Origin: Candidatus Fimenecus excrementigallinarum
Lineage (GTDB): Bacteria; Bacillota; Clostridia; Oscillospirales; Acutalibacteraceae
NCBI GenBank assembly: GCA_018714805.1
Contig: DVMW01000036.1
Span: 1-64,000 of the forward strand
DNA length: 64,000 nt
Reading direction: 5' to 3'
Made by a program: the position numbers and the translations under genes. Shown here in pieces: positions 16,762-24,067 of the stretch. How positions within the stretch are numbered: position 1 is the first letter of the stretch; each line of letters opens with the position of its first letter. The notes beneath the pieces are model-generated. The model saw nothing but the letters and a program-made list of their open reading frames with translations. It did not search any database and was not told where the DNA came from.

Positions 16762-17303
16762 TTGACAAATTCTGCATTTCAACCTACAACGGCCATATTT
16801 TTGACCCGACCGACCCGAAGCCGGAGGATTTGTGCTTGGAGGACGTCGCCCACGCGCTCTCGCGCATCTGCCGGGCAAACGGGCACCTGCGTGATTTCTA
16901 TTCCGTCGCGCGGCACAGCCTGCACGCATCCTATGAAGCCGAGCAGCGCGGCTGCGGCGTTCGCGTCCAGCTGCTCGCCCTGCTGCACGACGCGGCGGAA
17001 AGCTATATCGGCGATATGACCCGCCCGCTGCGCCGGCGCTTCCCCGACTTTGGCGAGGTCGAGCGCCGGCTGCAAACGCTGCTGTTTTCCAAGCTTGCCG
17101 TGCCGGATTTTACCGAAGCGGAACGCCGGGCGGTAAAGGCCATTGACGACGCGCTGCTGTACCACGAGTTCCTCGCGTTTCACGGCATCCGGCTTGTCGA
17201 CACGCCGCCAAAGCTGCTGCTGCCCGTCCGGCCGGACAAAAGCCCCGACGAAACGGAGGCGGAATTTTTGGCGCGGTACCGCGCGCTGCACGAAAAGCTT
17301 TGA
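16758..17303 (+). CDS. HD-domain phosphohydrolase (YfbR-like)
   Basis: 181 residues, cytoplasmic. HD-superfamily metal ligands are visible: VARHSLH (first His), LLHDAAESYIGDM (the HD pair) and AIDDALL (late Asp). The spacing matches 5'-deoxynucleotidase YfbR-type proteins of COG1896. ATGA overlap with the acyltransferase gene indicates coupled translation. Nucleotide hydrolysis is the likely reaction, but the exact substrate is not shown. The link to an acyltransferase and a membrane protein is not explained by known pathways. Confidence 0.75.
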   Translation: MIDKFCISTYNGHIFDPTDPKPEDLCLEDVAHALSRICRANGHLRDFYSVARHSLHASYEAEQRGCGVRVQLLALLHDAAESYIGDMTRPLRRRFPDFGEVERRLQTLLFSKLAVPDFTEAERRAVKAIDDALLYHEFLAFHGIRLVDTPPKLLLPVRPDKSPDETEAEFLARYRALHEKL

Positions 17304-17310
17304 CAAATGC

Positions 17311-17358
17311 AAAACCGCCCCGCAGCCGTGCGCTGCGGGGCGGTTGTATGTTTTTTTT
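17311..17358. terminator. Terminator between convergent genes
   Basis: Perfect 14-bp stem AACCGCCCCGCAGC / GCTGCGGGGCGGTT with a 5-base loop. A run of eight T follows on the plus strand, while the minus strand carries the TTTTGCATTTG side. Confidence 0.85.
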
Positions 17359-17366
17359 GAGAAGGC

Positions 17367-18932
17367 TTACCGCTTGATGTCGTCCCAGGCGACGCCGTTG
17401 ATGTGGAACAGCTCGTCAAAGTCGTAGCGGTTGTTTTCGTCCTTTTTGTGGTTCGGGTACCAGACCTGCGCAAAGAACGGGTTGGTCTTCGCGATAGCGT
17501 CATAGTCCCACGCCTTCTGCGGAATGTAGCACTCGGGGCACCAGTGGCCGCCCAACAGGATAAGCGCCGGGCTCGCCTCGAATTCCGCGCCGCAATGGCC
17601 GCATTTCCACTTCAGCTTCGTCGCCATGTCGCCCTTCGTCATGGAGTCGGACAGGCACTCGCCGCCGCGGAACTTCGCCGCCTGCTTCATGTCCTCAATA
17701 TCCAGCTCGCTCTCGGGCTTCGACTCGTCGTAGCCGTGGTCGAGCTTAAACTGCTCGGCGGCGCTGTTGTCCTTGTCGAACTTCGTGATTTCGAAATCCT
17801 CCCACTTCGAGGGAATCTGCTTCCACTCCTCCAGCGAACCGTAGTACGCGCTCAGGCGCACCGTGTTGTTCGTCTTGACCCAGTCGAGGGTGCCGAAATC
17901 CGGGGTGGAGGCAATCTTCTTCATGAAGGGCTTGGCGCACGCCGCAACCAGGTTTTTCGGCAGATAGCGCGGGATTTTGAAGTAGAATTCGACCTGGTCC
18001 GCCAGACGGGCGAAGTAATCCTTGACCGGCAGGTTCTCGCGGAAGTGCAGGAAATCCTCCAGACGGTCGCCGTCGGCGTAGAACTGGCCGTGGAAGTTCT
18101 TGGTGATGAACCAGTTGGGCTCAAACAGCTTTTCGGGGCCGGCAAGGCCGAGCGTCCCGAGCAGCAGGCATTCAAACTCATAGTTGGAAATGCGGTATTC
18201 CTTACCGGAACCGATGTTGTAGAAGTGGTTCCAGAAGTCGCCGCCGAGGTTGCCCTTCGCGTCCTCGTCCACCAGGTTGCAAAGCAGCCGGCCGGAGTCC
18301 TCCACCGTGCACCATTCCAAAACGCCGTTGATAGGCACATGGAACATGATGGGGTCCATGTTCTTGAGGATGTTCGGGTACAGAATGCCGGACTGGCGCA
18401 TGACGACCCAGTTTTTAAGCCCGCTTTCCACGAACACGCGCTCCGCCACGCACTTGGAAACGGCGTAGTGGTCATAGATGGAGACCTTCAGCGGGTCGCC
18501 GCAGCGGCCCCAGTGAATCGGGTAGTTGCGGTCGCCGGTTTCCGCGACCGTGCCGATGTAGCACACCTTGACCGCGTCGGGGTCGGGCTGCGCCTTCACG
18601 GCGTTGCAGATGTTCTCGGCCGCGCCGATGTTGGTTTTCTGCGTGCGGTAGGGCTTCCAGTCCGCAGCAGGGGAGACCATGCCGCCGACGTGGAGAATGT
18701 AGTCCGAGCCCGTAACGGCGCGCAGAACGTCGTCATAGTTCGCAAGGTCGCCCCAGACGATTTTGACCGACGGGTCGGACGCATACGGCGCGAACAGCTT
18801 TTCGTTCTTTTCGCTCCTGCGCAGCAAAAGGACCGTGTTATACAAATCCTTTTTCTTGAACAGCTCTTTGAAGCCGGCAAAGCCCATGTGGCCCGAAGCG
18901 CCGGTGAGCATGACGGTTTTCTTTTCTGCCAT
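17367..18932 (-). CDS. NAD(P)-dependent epimerase/dehydratase with C-terminal zinc ribbon
   Basis: 521 residues. The N-terminus has the Rossmann signature TGASGHMGFAGF, then the extended-SDR catalytic tyrosine motif YAVSK (YxxxK). The first ~340 residues look like a sugar-nucleotide or steroid-type extended SDR. The rest is unusual: a ~110-residue linker and then CGHCGAEFEASPALILLGG with WCPEC, a four-cysteine zinc ribbon near the C-terminus. The ATG at 18932 follows AGAGGTGG; the ORF could extend seven codons but without a ribosome site. A consensus promoter containing a palindrome lies upstream. Reaction and substrate are unknown. Confidence 0.75.
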   Translation of the reverse strand: MAEKKTVMLTGASGHMGFAGFKELFKKKDLYNTVLLLRRSEKNEKLFAPYASDPSVKIVWGDLANYDDVLRAVTGSDYILHVGGMVSPAADWKPYRTQKTNIGAAENICNAVKAQPDPDAVKVCYIGTVAETGDRNYPIHWGRCGDPLKVSIYDHYAVSKCVAERVFVESGLKNWVVMRQSGILYPNILKNMDPIMFHVPINGVLEWCTVEDSGRLLCNLVDEDAKGNLGGDFWNHFYNIGSGKEYRISNYEFECLLLGTLGLAGPEKLFEPNWFITKNFHGQFYADGDRLEDFLHFRENLPVKDYFARLADQVEFYFKIPRYLPKNLVAACAKPFMKKIASTPDFGTLDWVKTNNTVRLSAYYGSLEEWKQIPSKWEDFEITKFDKDNSAAEQFKLDHGYDESKPESELDIEDMKQAAKFRGGECLSDSMTKGDMATKLKWKCGHCGAEFEASPALILLGGHWCPECYIPQKAWDYDAIAKTNPFFAQVWYPNHKKDENNRYDFDELFHINGVAWDDIKR

Positions 18933-18961
18933 TTCTACCACCTCTGTTAGCATTTGGCTTC

Positions 18962-18990
18962 AGTATACAATTTTTCCCGGGAAAAGTCAA
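18962..18990 (-). promoter_or_regulatory. Sigma-A promoter for the epimerase gene
   Basis: On the minus strand TTGACT (18985-18990), 17-base spacer, TATACT (18962-18967). Confidence 0.8.
18972..18985. promoter_or_regulatory. Palindromic operator TTTTCCCGGGAAAA inside the promoter spacer
   Basis: Perfect 14-bp palindrome lying between -35 and -10 of the epimerase promoter. A near-identical site (one extra central C) lies upstream of the TetR gene at 20152-20166. Confidence 0.65.
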
Positions 18991-19042
18991 GATTCCGAGT
19001 GCGATTCCGACAAAAAAACAAAACTCTGCTTTGACAAACCAC

Positions 19043-19072
19043 AAAAAAGCAGCCCTGCCGCGGCAGGGCTGC
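19043..19072 (-). terminator. Terminator of the membrane-anchored protein gene
   Basis: GCAGCCCTGCC / GGCAGGGCTGC hairpin, followed on the minus strand by TTTTTTG. Confidence 0.85.
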
Positions 19073-19088
19073 AAGCGTATGGGTTCGC

Positions 19089-20024
19089 TTAGTTCCAGGC
19101 AATCGAGAACTCTTTGTCCAGACCGAAGGGGATGGAGACCTCGACAATGCTGGCCGCCGTCAGGGACAGCGTCCAGACGAAGTGGTAATTCGCGGTCAGC
19201 ACGTTGCCCGTAGCGGCGTCGACGGTCACCACAATCTTGCCGTCCTTGTGGCCGGTCTTGACATCGCTGATAAAGGATTCCGCGCCTTTCGCGTTTTCGG
19301 TAACAATGGAGGGCATGACAACCGAGAACGCCTTGCCCATATGGCCCACGCCGTGCGCGGTGTCCTCGCTCGGCTCGTCCTCCAGGACGTTGATGGTGAT
19401 GGTGTAAATGCCGTCCGCAACCGCAACGGTCGCACCCGAAATGTCGGCGGCGGTCAGCTTGCTCGACCAGCTTTCGTTTTCAACGGGGAACAGCGCGTTC
19501 TTCGCGTCCGCCGTAGAAGCGGGTGCAATGGCGGAAACATCCTTGTCGCCCATATTGTTGGCAATCAGGGTGTCCGCAAGGCCCGTCAGGAAGGAAGGCA
19601 GGTTGCCGGAAATGCCGCCGGCCTCGCTGTTGGTCTCTTTCGTCAGCGTAACCGTGCAGTTGCCGGCCTTGACCTTATTGATGGCGTCGTTGAAGTAGGA
19701 AAGAATCTCCTCCTGCGAGCTGCTGGCCGTCAGCTCCGTGACGGTGGGCAGCTGGCTGGCCGCGCCGTCGGAAGACGCGTCGCCGCCGGCAACCTGGTTG
19801 CCGACCGAGACGGCGTTGTTGCCGCCGGTGCTTTCACCGACCTGCAGCTCCAGCTGCGACGGATTGATGAACGCGATATATACGATGGAGCAGACAAGCA
19901 GCGCCGACAGGCACACGGCAAGCGCCTTGAAGAAGGTACTTGTAAAGGCCTTGCGCAGCATCTGCTTGTTCGCGAGCTTTTCGGCTCTGGCTTCCGGGGT
20001 GGAAGGCGTTTTTTTCGAAGACAT
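19089..20024 (-). CDS. Membrane-anchored extracytoplasmic protein, unknown function
   Basis: 311 residues. A short charged N-terminus is followed by one hydrophobic segment (~26-48, FFKALAVCLSALLVCSIVYI) and a ~260-residue domain predicted outside the membrane, with a Gly/Ser/Ala-rich linker (GGDASSDGAASQ). There is no lipobox and no LPXTG. No family is recognised. AAAGGGG precedes the ATG at 20024. It is divergent from the TetR gene and shares the intergenic region with the TTTTCCCCGGGAAAA palindrome, so it is a candidate target of that regulator. Confidence 0.7.
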   Translation of the reverse strand: MSSKKTPSTPEARAEKLANKQMLRKAFTSTFFKALAVCLSALLVCSIVYIAFINPSQLELQVGESTGGNNAVSVGNQVAGGDASSDGAASQLPTVTELTASSSQEEILSYFNDAINKVKAGNCTVTLTKETNSEAGGISGNLPSFLTGLADTLIANNMGDKDVSAIAPASTADAKNALFPVENESWSSKLTAADISGATVAVADGIYTITINVLEDEPSEDTAHGVGHMGKAFSVVMPSIVTENAKGAESFISDVKTGHKDGKIVVTVDAATGNVLTANYHFVWTLSLTAASIVEVSIPFGLDKEFSIAWN

Positions 20025-20082
20025 GATAGGTTCCCCTTTCATACACTGGGCGCGCGTGCCGCGCGCAAAATGTTACTTCTAT

Positions 20083-20111
20083 AATTTACAATAAAAATTC
20101 CGAAATGTCAA
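20083..20111 (-). promoter_or_regulatory. Promoter for the membrane-anchored protein gene
   Basis: On the minus strand TTGACA (20106-20111), 17-base spacer, TAAATT (20083-20088). Confidence 0.7.
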
Positions 20112-20151
20112 TCTATTTTGTGTGGGTTTCCGAGGAAAAACGCGAAAAAAT

Positions 20152-20166
20152 TTTTCCCCGGGAAAA
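20152..20166. promoter_or_regulatory. Palindromic operator TTTTCCCCGGGAAAA
   Basis: 7-bp arms TTTTCCC/GGGAAAA around one C, between the two divergent promoters. A looser TTTCC-GA-GGAAA element is at 20127-20138. It matches the palindrome in the epimerase promoter. Confidence 0.6.
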
Positions 20167-20181
20167 GAGGCTGAAAAAGTG

Positions 20182-20210
20182 TTGAATAATAGACGAAAAT
20201 GTATTATAAT
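20182..20210 (+). promoter_or_regulatory. Sigma-A promoter for the TetR-CDF operon
   Basis: TTGAAT (20182-20187), 17-base spacer, consensus TATAAT (20205-20210). Confidence 0.8.
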
Positions 20211-20264
20211 ACACTTATTCTCATGCACGATGAACAATTTCTGATTTTGACAGGGGGAATTTTT

Positions 20265-20879
20265 ATGCCGCCCAGAGCGGAAGACAGCCGTGTCCGCCGT
20301 ACCAAGCGCCTGCTTCGGCAGGGCTTGACGGAGCTTTTGCAGGAAAAGAGCATCAAGAAAATTACGGTGCGCGAGCTTTCCGAGCGCGTGGACATCAACC
20401 GCGGGACGTTTTATCTGCATTATAAGGACATCTACGATTTGGTCGACTGCCTCGAAAACGAATTGTTCGACGAGTTCGAGCGCATCGTTTCCAAATTCAC
20501 CATTGCCGACCTGCAGACGCGCCCGCACCAGGTCTTTTCCGACGTGTGCAGCTTTCTCTATGCCAACCGCGACCTCTGCGCCGCGCTGCTCGGCGACAAC
20601 GGCGACATCAACTTCGTGCTGCGCCTGCGCGCCTTTTTGCAGGAAAAATGTATGCGCGACGCGGCGGCAAGCTTCAAGACCGCCAACGCGATAGAATACA
20701 AATATGTATACGCGTATTTTGAATCCGGCGCGGTCGGCATGATGCGCTACTGGCTGGAAAACCCGCAGGACGGCAAAACGCCCGAGCAGGTGGCAAGCCT
20801 TATCGAGCTGCTGTTCACCAACGGCCTGAACTGCTTTTCCGACGTAATGCGCGCGCAGTCGGGGGCGGCGCATCTATGA
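20265..20879 (+). CDS. TetR/AcrR-family transcriptional regulator
   Basis: 204 residues. The N-terminal DNA-binding domain has KITVRELSERVDINRGTFYLHY, a clear TetR helix-turn-helix with the usual TFYxHYxD continuation. The C-terminal part resembles the TetR_C_7/DhaS-like ligand domain. The ATG follows CAGGGGG. It overlaps the CDF transporter gene by four bases, so both are coexpressed. Palindromes upstream suggest autoregulation and control of the divergent gene and the epimerase (inference). Confidence 0.88.
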   Translation: MPPRAEDSRVRRTKRLLRQGLTELLQEKSIKKITVRELSERVDINRGTFYLHYKDIYDLVDCLENELFDEFERIVSKFTIADLQTRPHQVFSDVCSFLYANRDLCAALLGDNGDINFVLRLRAFLQEKCMRDAAASFKTANAIEYKYVYAYFESGAVGMMRYWLENPQDGKTPEQVASLIELLFTNGLNCFSDVMRAQSGAAHL

Positions 20880-22036
20880 TTGACCGCCTCGCACAGCGAA
20901 TTGCGCGCGCCGACAAAAGCCCCGGCGCGCTGCACACGGCGTACGGGCAGATTGGCGGCGCGGTCGGCATTCTCGTCAACGCGCTGCTCGCCGCCGGCAA
21001 GCTGTTTGCGGGTACGGCCAGCGGCAGCGTTTCGATTGCGGCGGACGCGGTCAACAACCTGTCCGACGCCGCCTCGTCCCTGGTCACGCTTATCGGCTTC
21101 CGCATCGCCAAAAAGCCCGCCGACAAGGACCACCCCTACGGCCACGGGCGCAGCGAATATATCGCGGCGCTGACCGTTTCCTTTTTGATTCTTTTGATGG
21201 GCTTCGAGCTTTTGAAGTCGTCCGCCGCGCGCATCCGCGAGCCCGCCGCGGTTACATACAGCGCCGCGGCGCTTGCCGTTTTGCTCGTTTCCATCGCCGC
21301 CAAGCTTTGGCTCGCGTGGTTCAATCACAAGCTCGGCAAAAAGACCGGCTCGGCCGCCTCCCGCGCCGTCGTGGCCGACAGCCTTTCCGACACGGCGGCG
21401 ACCGCCGTCGCGCTGCTGTCGCTTGTGCTGTCGCGCTATACGGACGTCCCGGTGGACGGCTGGTTCGGCGTGGTGGTTGCGCTGTTCATTTTCCGCGCCG
21501 GCATCGGCGCGTTTAAGGACACGGTCAACCTGCTTTTGGGCAAGCCACCGGAGCCGGAATTTGTGGCGGCGCTCGAACGCGAGATTTGCTCGTACGACGG
21601 CATTTTGGGCGTGCACGACCTCATTGTCCACGACTACGGCCCCGGGCGCATTTTCGCGTCCGCCCACGCCGAGGTCCCCGCCAACGTCGACGTTATGCAG
21701 AGCCACGACACCGTGGACCTCATCGAGCGCGATTTGCGCGAAAAATTCGGGATTCTCATTTCCATCCACATGGACCCTATTGTGACCGACGACGCGTACG
21801 TCGACGCTTTGCGCGCGCTGTGCGGCGAGGTTCTCAAGCACATCGATTCGGCGCTCAGATTCCACGACTTTCGCGTTGTGCGCGGACCCACGCACACGAA
21901 CCTTATCTTCGACGTCGTGGTGCCCGTCGGCTTCAAAACGCCCGACGCGGAGCTTATCCGCCGTATTTCCGCGGATTTTAGCAAAATAGACGAAAGATAT
22001 TTCTGCGTCGTGACAGTTGACCGCGGATTTAACTAA
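20876..22036 (+). CDS. Cation diffusion facilitator (CDF) metal exporter
   Basis: 386 residues. Six-helix membrane domain with metal-site motifs SIAADAVNNLSDAAS, the HPYGHGRSEYIAAL signature and VVADSLSDTAATA, followed by a cytoplasmic C-terminal ferredoxin-like domain. The C-terminal tail (~300-386) is longer than in FieF-type proteins. Such carriers export Zn, Fe, Mn or Co in exchange for protons. The second intramembrane site reads D-x3-D (ADSLSD), as in many zinc or iron members; metal choice is not certain. It is coupled to the TetR gene by ATGA. Confidence 0.88.
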   Translation: MIDRLAQRIARADKSPGALHTAYGQIGGAVGILVNALLAAGKLFAGTASGSVSIAADAVNNLSDAASSLVTLIGFRIAKKPADKDHPYGHGRSEYIAALTVSFLILLMGFELLKSSAARIREPAAVTYSAAALAVLLVSIAAKLWLAWFNHKLGKKTGSAASRAVVADSLSDTAATAVALLSLVLSRYTDVPVDGWFGVVVALFIFRAGIGAFKDTVNLLLGKPPEPEFVAALEREICSYDGILGVHDLIVHDYGPGRIFASAHAEVPANVDVMQSHDTVDLIERDLREKFGILISIHMDPIVTDDAYVDALRALCGEVLKHIDSALRFHDFRVVRGPTHTNLIFDVVVPVGFKTPDAELIRRISADFSKIDERYFCVVTVDRGFN

Positions 22037-22072
22037 ACTTTTACAAAAGTCCCTTTTTCCCACGTTTTTTCC

Positions 22073-22100
22073 TTGCAAAATATGCAAAATCGAGTAGAAT
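22073..22100 (+). promoter_or_regulatory. Promoter for the PRPP synthetase gene
   Basis: TTGCAA (22073-22078), 16-base spacer, TAGAAT (22095-22100). Confidence 0.65.
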
Positions 22101-22147
22101 GGAATTGGAAAACGTCCGCTTGAATTTTTGCTGCACGGAGGAAAAGT

Positions 22148-23326
22148 ATGCCGGATTATACCCAGGATTTTACCAACATCCCGTACGGCCCGCTCGGCAT
22201 CGTGGCTTTGCCCGGCTGCGAGGAGCTCGCCGAAAAGATTGACCGTTACATTGTGCGCTGGCGCGCCCAGAAGCAAAGCGAGCACAAAAACAGCATCGCC
22301 TTTGCGGGCTACGAGCGCGACACCTACATCATCAACGCCGGGTTCCCGCGCTTCGGCACGGGCGAGGGGAAGGGGACGCTTTCCGAATCCGTGCGCGGCT
22401 ACGACATCTTCATCGTCGCCGATATGTTCAACTACGGCCTGACCTATTCCATGTACGGCCACGACGTCCCCATGAGCCCGGACGAGCACTACGCGAACCT
22501 CAAGCGCGCCATTTCCGCGATAGGCGGCAAGGCGCGGCGCATCACCGTCATTATGCCGATGCTGTATGAGGGCCGGCAGCACAAGCGCTCGAGCCGCGAA
22601 TCGCTTGACTGCGCCATTGCGCTGCAGGAGCTTTGCAACAACATGGGCGTCGACAACATCATCACCTTCGACGCGCACGACCCCCGCGTGCAAAACGCCA
22701 TCCCCTTAAAGGGCTTCGAAAACGTGTCCCCGGTCTATCAGATGATTAAGGCGTTCGTCAACCATGTGGACGACCTGCACATCGACAAGGAGCACCTGAT
22801 GATTATCTCGCCCGACGAGGGCGGCATGGGGCGCTGCATCTACTACTCCACGGTGCTCGGGGTGGACCTCGGGATGTTCTTTAAGCGGCGCGACTATTCC
22901 CGCGTCGTCAACGGCCGCAACCCCATTTTGCAGCACGTGTTCCTCGGCTCGAGCGTCAAGGACATGGACGTCATGATTGTCGACGACATGATTTCCTCGG
23001 GCGAATCGATGCTGGAGGTCGCCTCCAAGCTCAAGGAGCTCGGCGCAAGGCGCATCTTCATCTTCGCCGCGTTCGGCCTGTTCTGCGAGGGGCTTAAGAG
23101 CTTTGACCAGCAGTACAAGGACGGCATCATCGACCGCGTGTTCACCACGAACCTGGTCTACCGCCCGCCGGAGCTCAAGGAGCGCGAGTGGTACTGCGAG
23201 GTGGATTTGGCGAAATACGTGTCCTACATCATCGACACCCTCAACCACGATATGTCCGTCAGCCACCTGCTCAATCCCGCGGACCGCATCGAAGCGCTGC
23301 TGCGCAAAAAAGGCTATAAGAAATAA
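22148..23326 (+). CDS. prs: Ribose-phosphate pyrophosphokinase, divergent long form
   Basis: 392 residues, longer than the ~315 of the standard enzyme, as in a divergent clade found in Clostridia. It should make PRPP from ribose 5-phosphate and ATP. The PRPP-binding loop VMIVDDMISSGESM is clear, and the first-domain motifs MPMLYEGRQHKR and ITFDAHDPRVQNA (normally DLHxxQ) are recognisable though altered. GGAGGAAAAGT precedes the ATG. It is a single-gene unit with promoter and terminator. If a standard-length prs exists elsewhere, this copy may serve a special pathway. Confidence 0.85.
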   Translation: MPDYTQDFTNIPYGPLGIVALPGCEELAEKIDRYIVRWRAQKQSEHKNSIAFAGYERDTYIINAGFPRFGTGEGKGTLSESVRGYDIFIVADMFNYGLTYSMYGHDVPMSPDEHYANLKRAISAIGGKARRITVIMPMLYEGRQHKRSSRESLDCAIALQELCNNMGVDNIITFDAHDPRVQNAIPLKGFENVSPVYQMIKAFVNHVDDLHIDKEHLMIISPDEGGMGRCIYYSTVLGVDLGMFFKRRDYSRVVNGRNPILQHVFLGSSVKDMDVMIVDDMISSGESMLEVASKLKELGARRIFIFAAFGLFCEGLKSFDQQYKDGIIDRVFTTNLVYRPPELKEREWYCEVDLAKYVSYIIDTLNHDMSVSHLLNPADRIEALLRKKGYKK

Positions 23327-23364
23327 AAATATGCGCCCCGCAGAACGCGGGGCGCATCTTGTTT
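23326..23364. terminator. Bidirectional terminator between prs and hsp20
   Basis: ATGCGCCCCGC / GCGGGGCGCAT stem (23331-23357). On the minus strand it is followed by ATTTTTATTT and on the plus strand by CTTGTTT. Confidence 0.8.
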
Positions 23365-23370
23365 GCCGGC

Positions 23371-23826
23371 TTATTCGATTTCGAGCTTGCGCGAATCGAC
23401 CTTGCGCGGCTCCTTTTTCGGCAGCGTCAGGCGCAGCACGCCGTCCGCATATTTTGCCGTGATGCGGTCGGCGTCGACCTCGGAAATGTCAAACGACCGC
23501 GTGTAACTGCCGTAGGAACGCTCGCAGCGGACGTATTTGTCCTTCTTTTCCTTCTGCTCGTGCTCGGAATGGCGCTCGGCCTTGATGGTCAGCACGTCGC
23601 CCGTGATGTCCAGGTGGATGTCGCCCTTCTGGAAGCCGGGCAGGTCGGTTTCGAGCGTGTAGCTGTCGCCGTTGTCGATGATGTCGGTCTTGAATTCGGC
23701 AAGCGAATGCCCGTCAAAGAAATCGAACGGGTCGTCAAAGAACCGGCGCTCCATTTCCTCCAGCTCACGGAACGGGTTGTACGTCGTCATACGGTTTTTG
23801 CGGGAATACGGTCTTAAATCAAACAT
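23371..23826 (-). CDS. Small heat-shock protein Hsp20
   Basis: 151 residues. Alpha-crystallin domain from about residue 40, with the strands DSYTLETDLPGF and ITGDVLTIKAER and the terminal signature DGVLRLTLPKKE, then a short tail. Hsp20 proteins are ATP-independent holdases. The ATG at 23826 follows TTGGAGG; the ORF is open further upstream but overlaps the short leader ORF. Upstream lies a CIRCE element, so heat induction through HrcA is expected, although the element is 184 bases from this start. Confidence 0.92.
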   Translation of the reverse strand: MFDLRPYSRKNRMTTYNPFRELEEMERRFFDDPFDFFDGHSLAEFKTDIIDNGDSYTLETDLPGFQKGDIHLDITGDVLTIKAERHSEHEQKEKKDKYVRCERSYGSYTRSFDISEVDADRITAKYADGVLRLTLPKKEPRKVDSRKLEIE

Positions 23827-23845
23827 AAAGCAAGCCTCCAAAATT

Positions 23846-23920
23846 TTACTGCTGCCGCCCACGCGTTTCTGCCGGCCGGGCGGCCTCGGCGGCGATGGGA
23901 TTGGTTTTGCATCGACCCAT
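23846..23920 (-). CDS. Possible 24-residue leader peptide upstream of hsp20
   Basis: ATG at 23920 is preceded by AGAAGAGGTGAG, a better ribosome site than many genes here. It encodes MGRCKTNPIAAEAARPAETR plus four residues and stops 19 bases before the hsp20 start. It is small and basic, with no known family. It could be a translated leader or a chance ORF. Confidence 0.35.
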   Translation of the reverse strand: MGRCKTNPIAAEAARPAETRGRQQ

Positions 23921-24009
23921 CGGACTCACCTCTTCTTTCTGTTTACAAGTCTTATTATAGCCGGATTTGTTGCGGATTCTGCGATGTAAAATGAACAAAT
24001 TGTAAACAA

Positions 24010-24036
24010 TTAGCACTCTTAACGCAAGAGTGCTAA
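24010..24036. promoter_or_regulatory. CIRCE element (HrcA operator)
   Basis: Exact TTAGCACTC-N9-GAGTGCTAA. It begins 184 bases upstream of hsp20 and ends 31 bases before the sirtuin start codon, i.e. in or next to the sirtuin 5' leader. HrcA represses genes carrying this element until heat stress. Confidence 0.93.
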
Positions 24037-24067
24037 AACGTGCAAATATTGAAAAGGGGCCGCGCGT

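Noticed and set aside
17403-18950. 515-codon open frame on the plus strand
   Set aside because: It is antisense to the epimerase gene, has low-complexity Arg/Val/Ala composition typical of a high-GC shadow frame, and lacks a ribosome site; the minus-strand gene has clear motifs and a promoter.
22037-22147. Purine riboswitch before prs
   Set aside because: No conserved purine-aptamer core or paired stems could be traced; only a promoter is visible.
20747-22693. 648-codon open frame on the minus strand
   Set aside because: Antisense to the CDF and prs genes, both with recognisable motifs. The translation is His/Arg-rich without domains.
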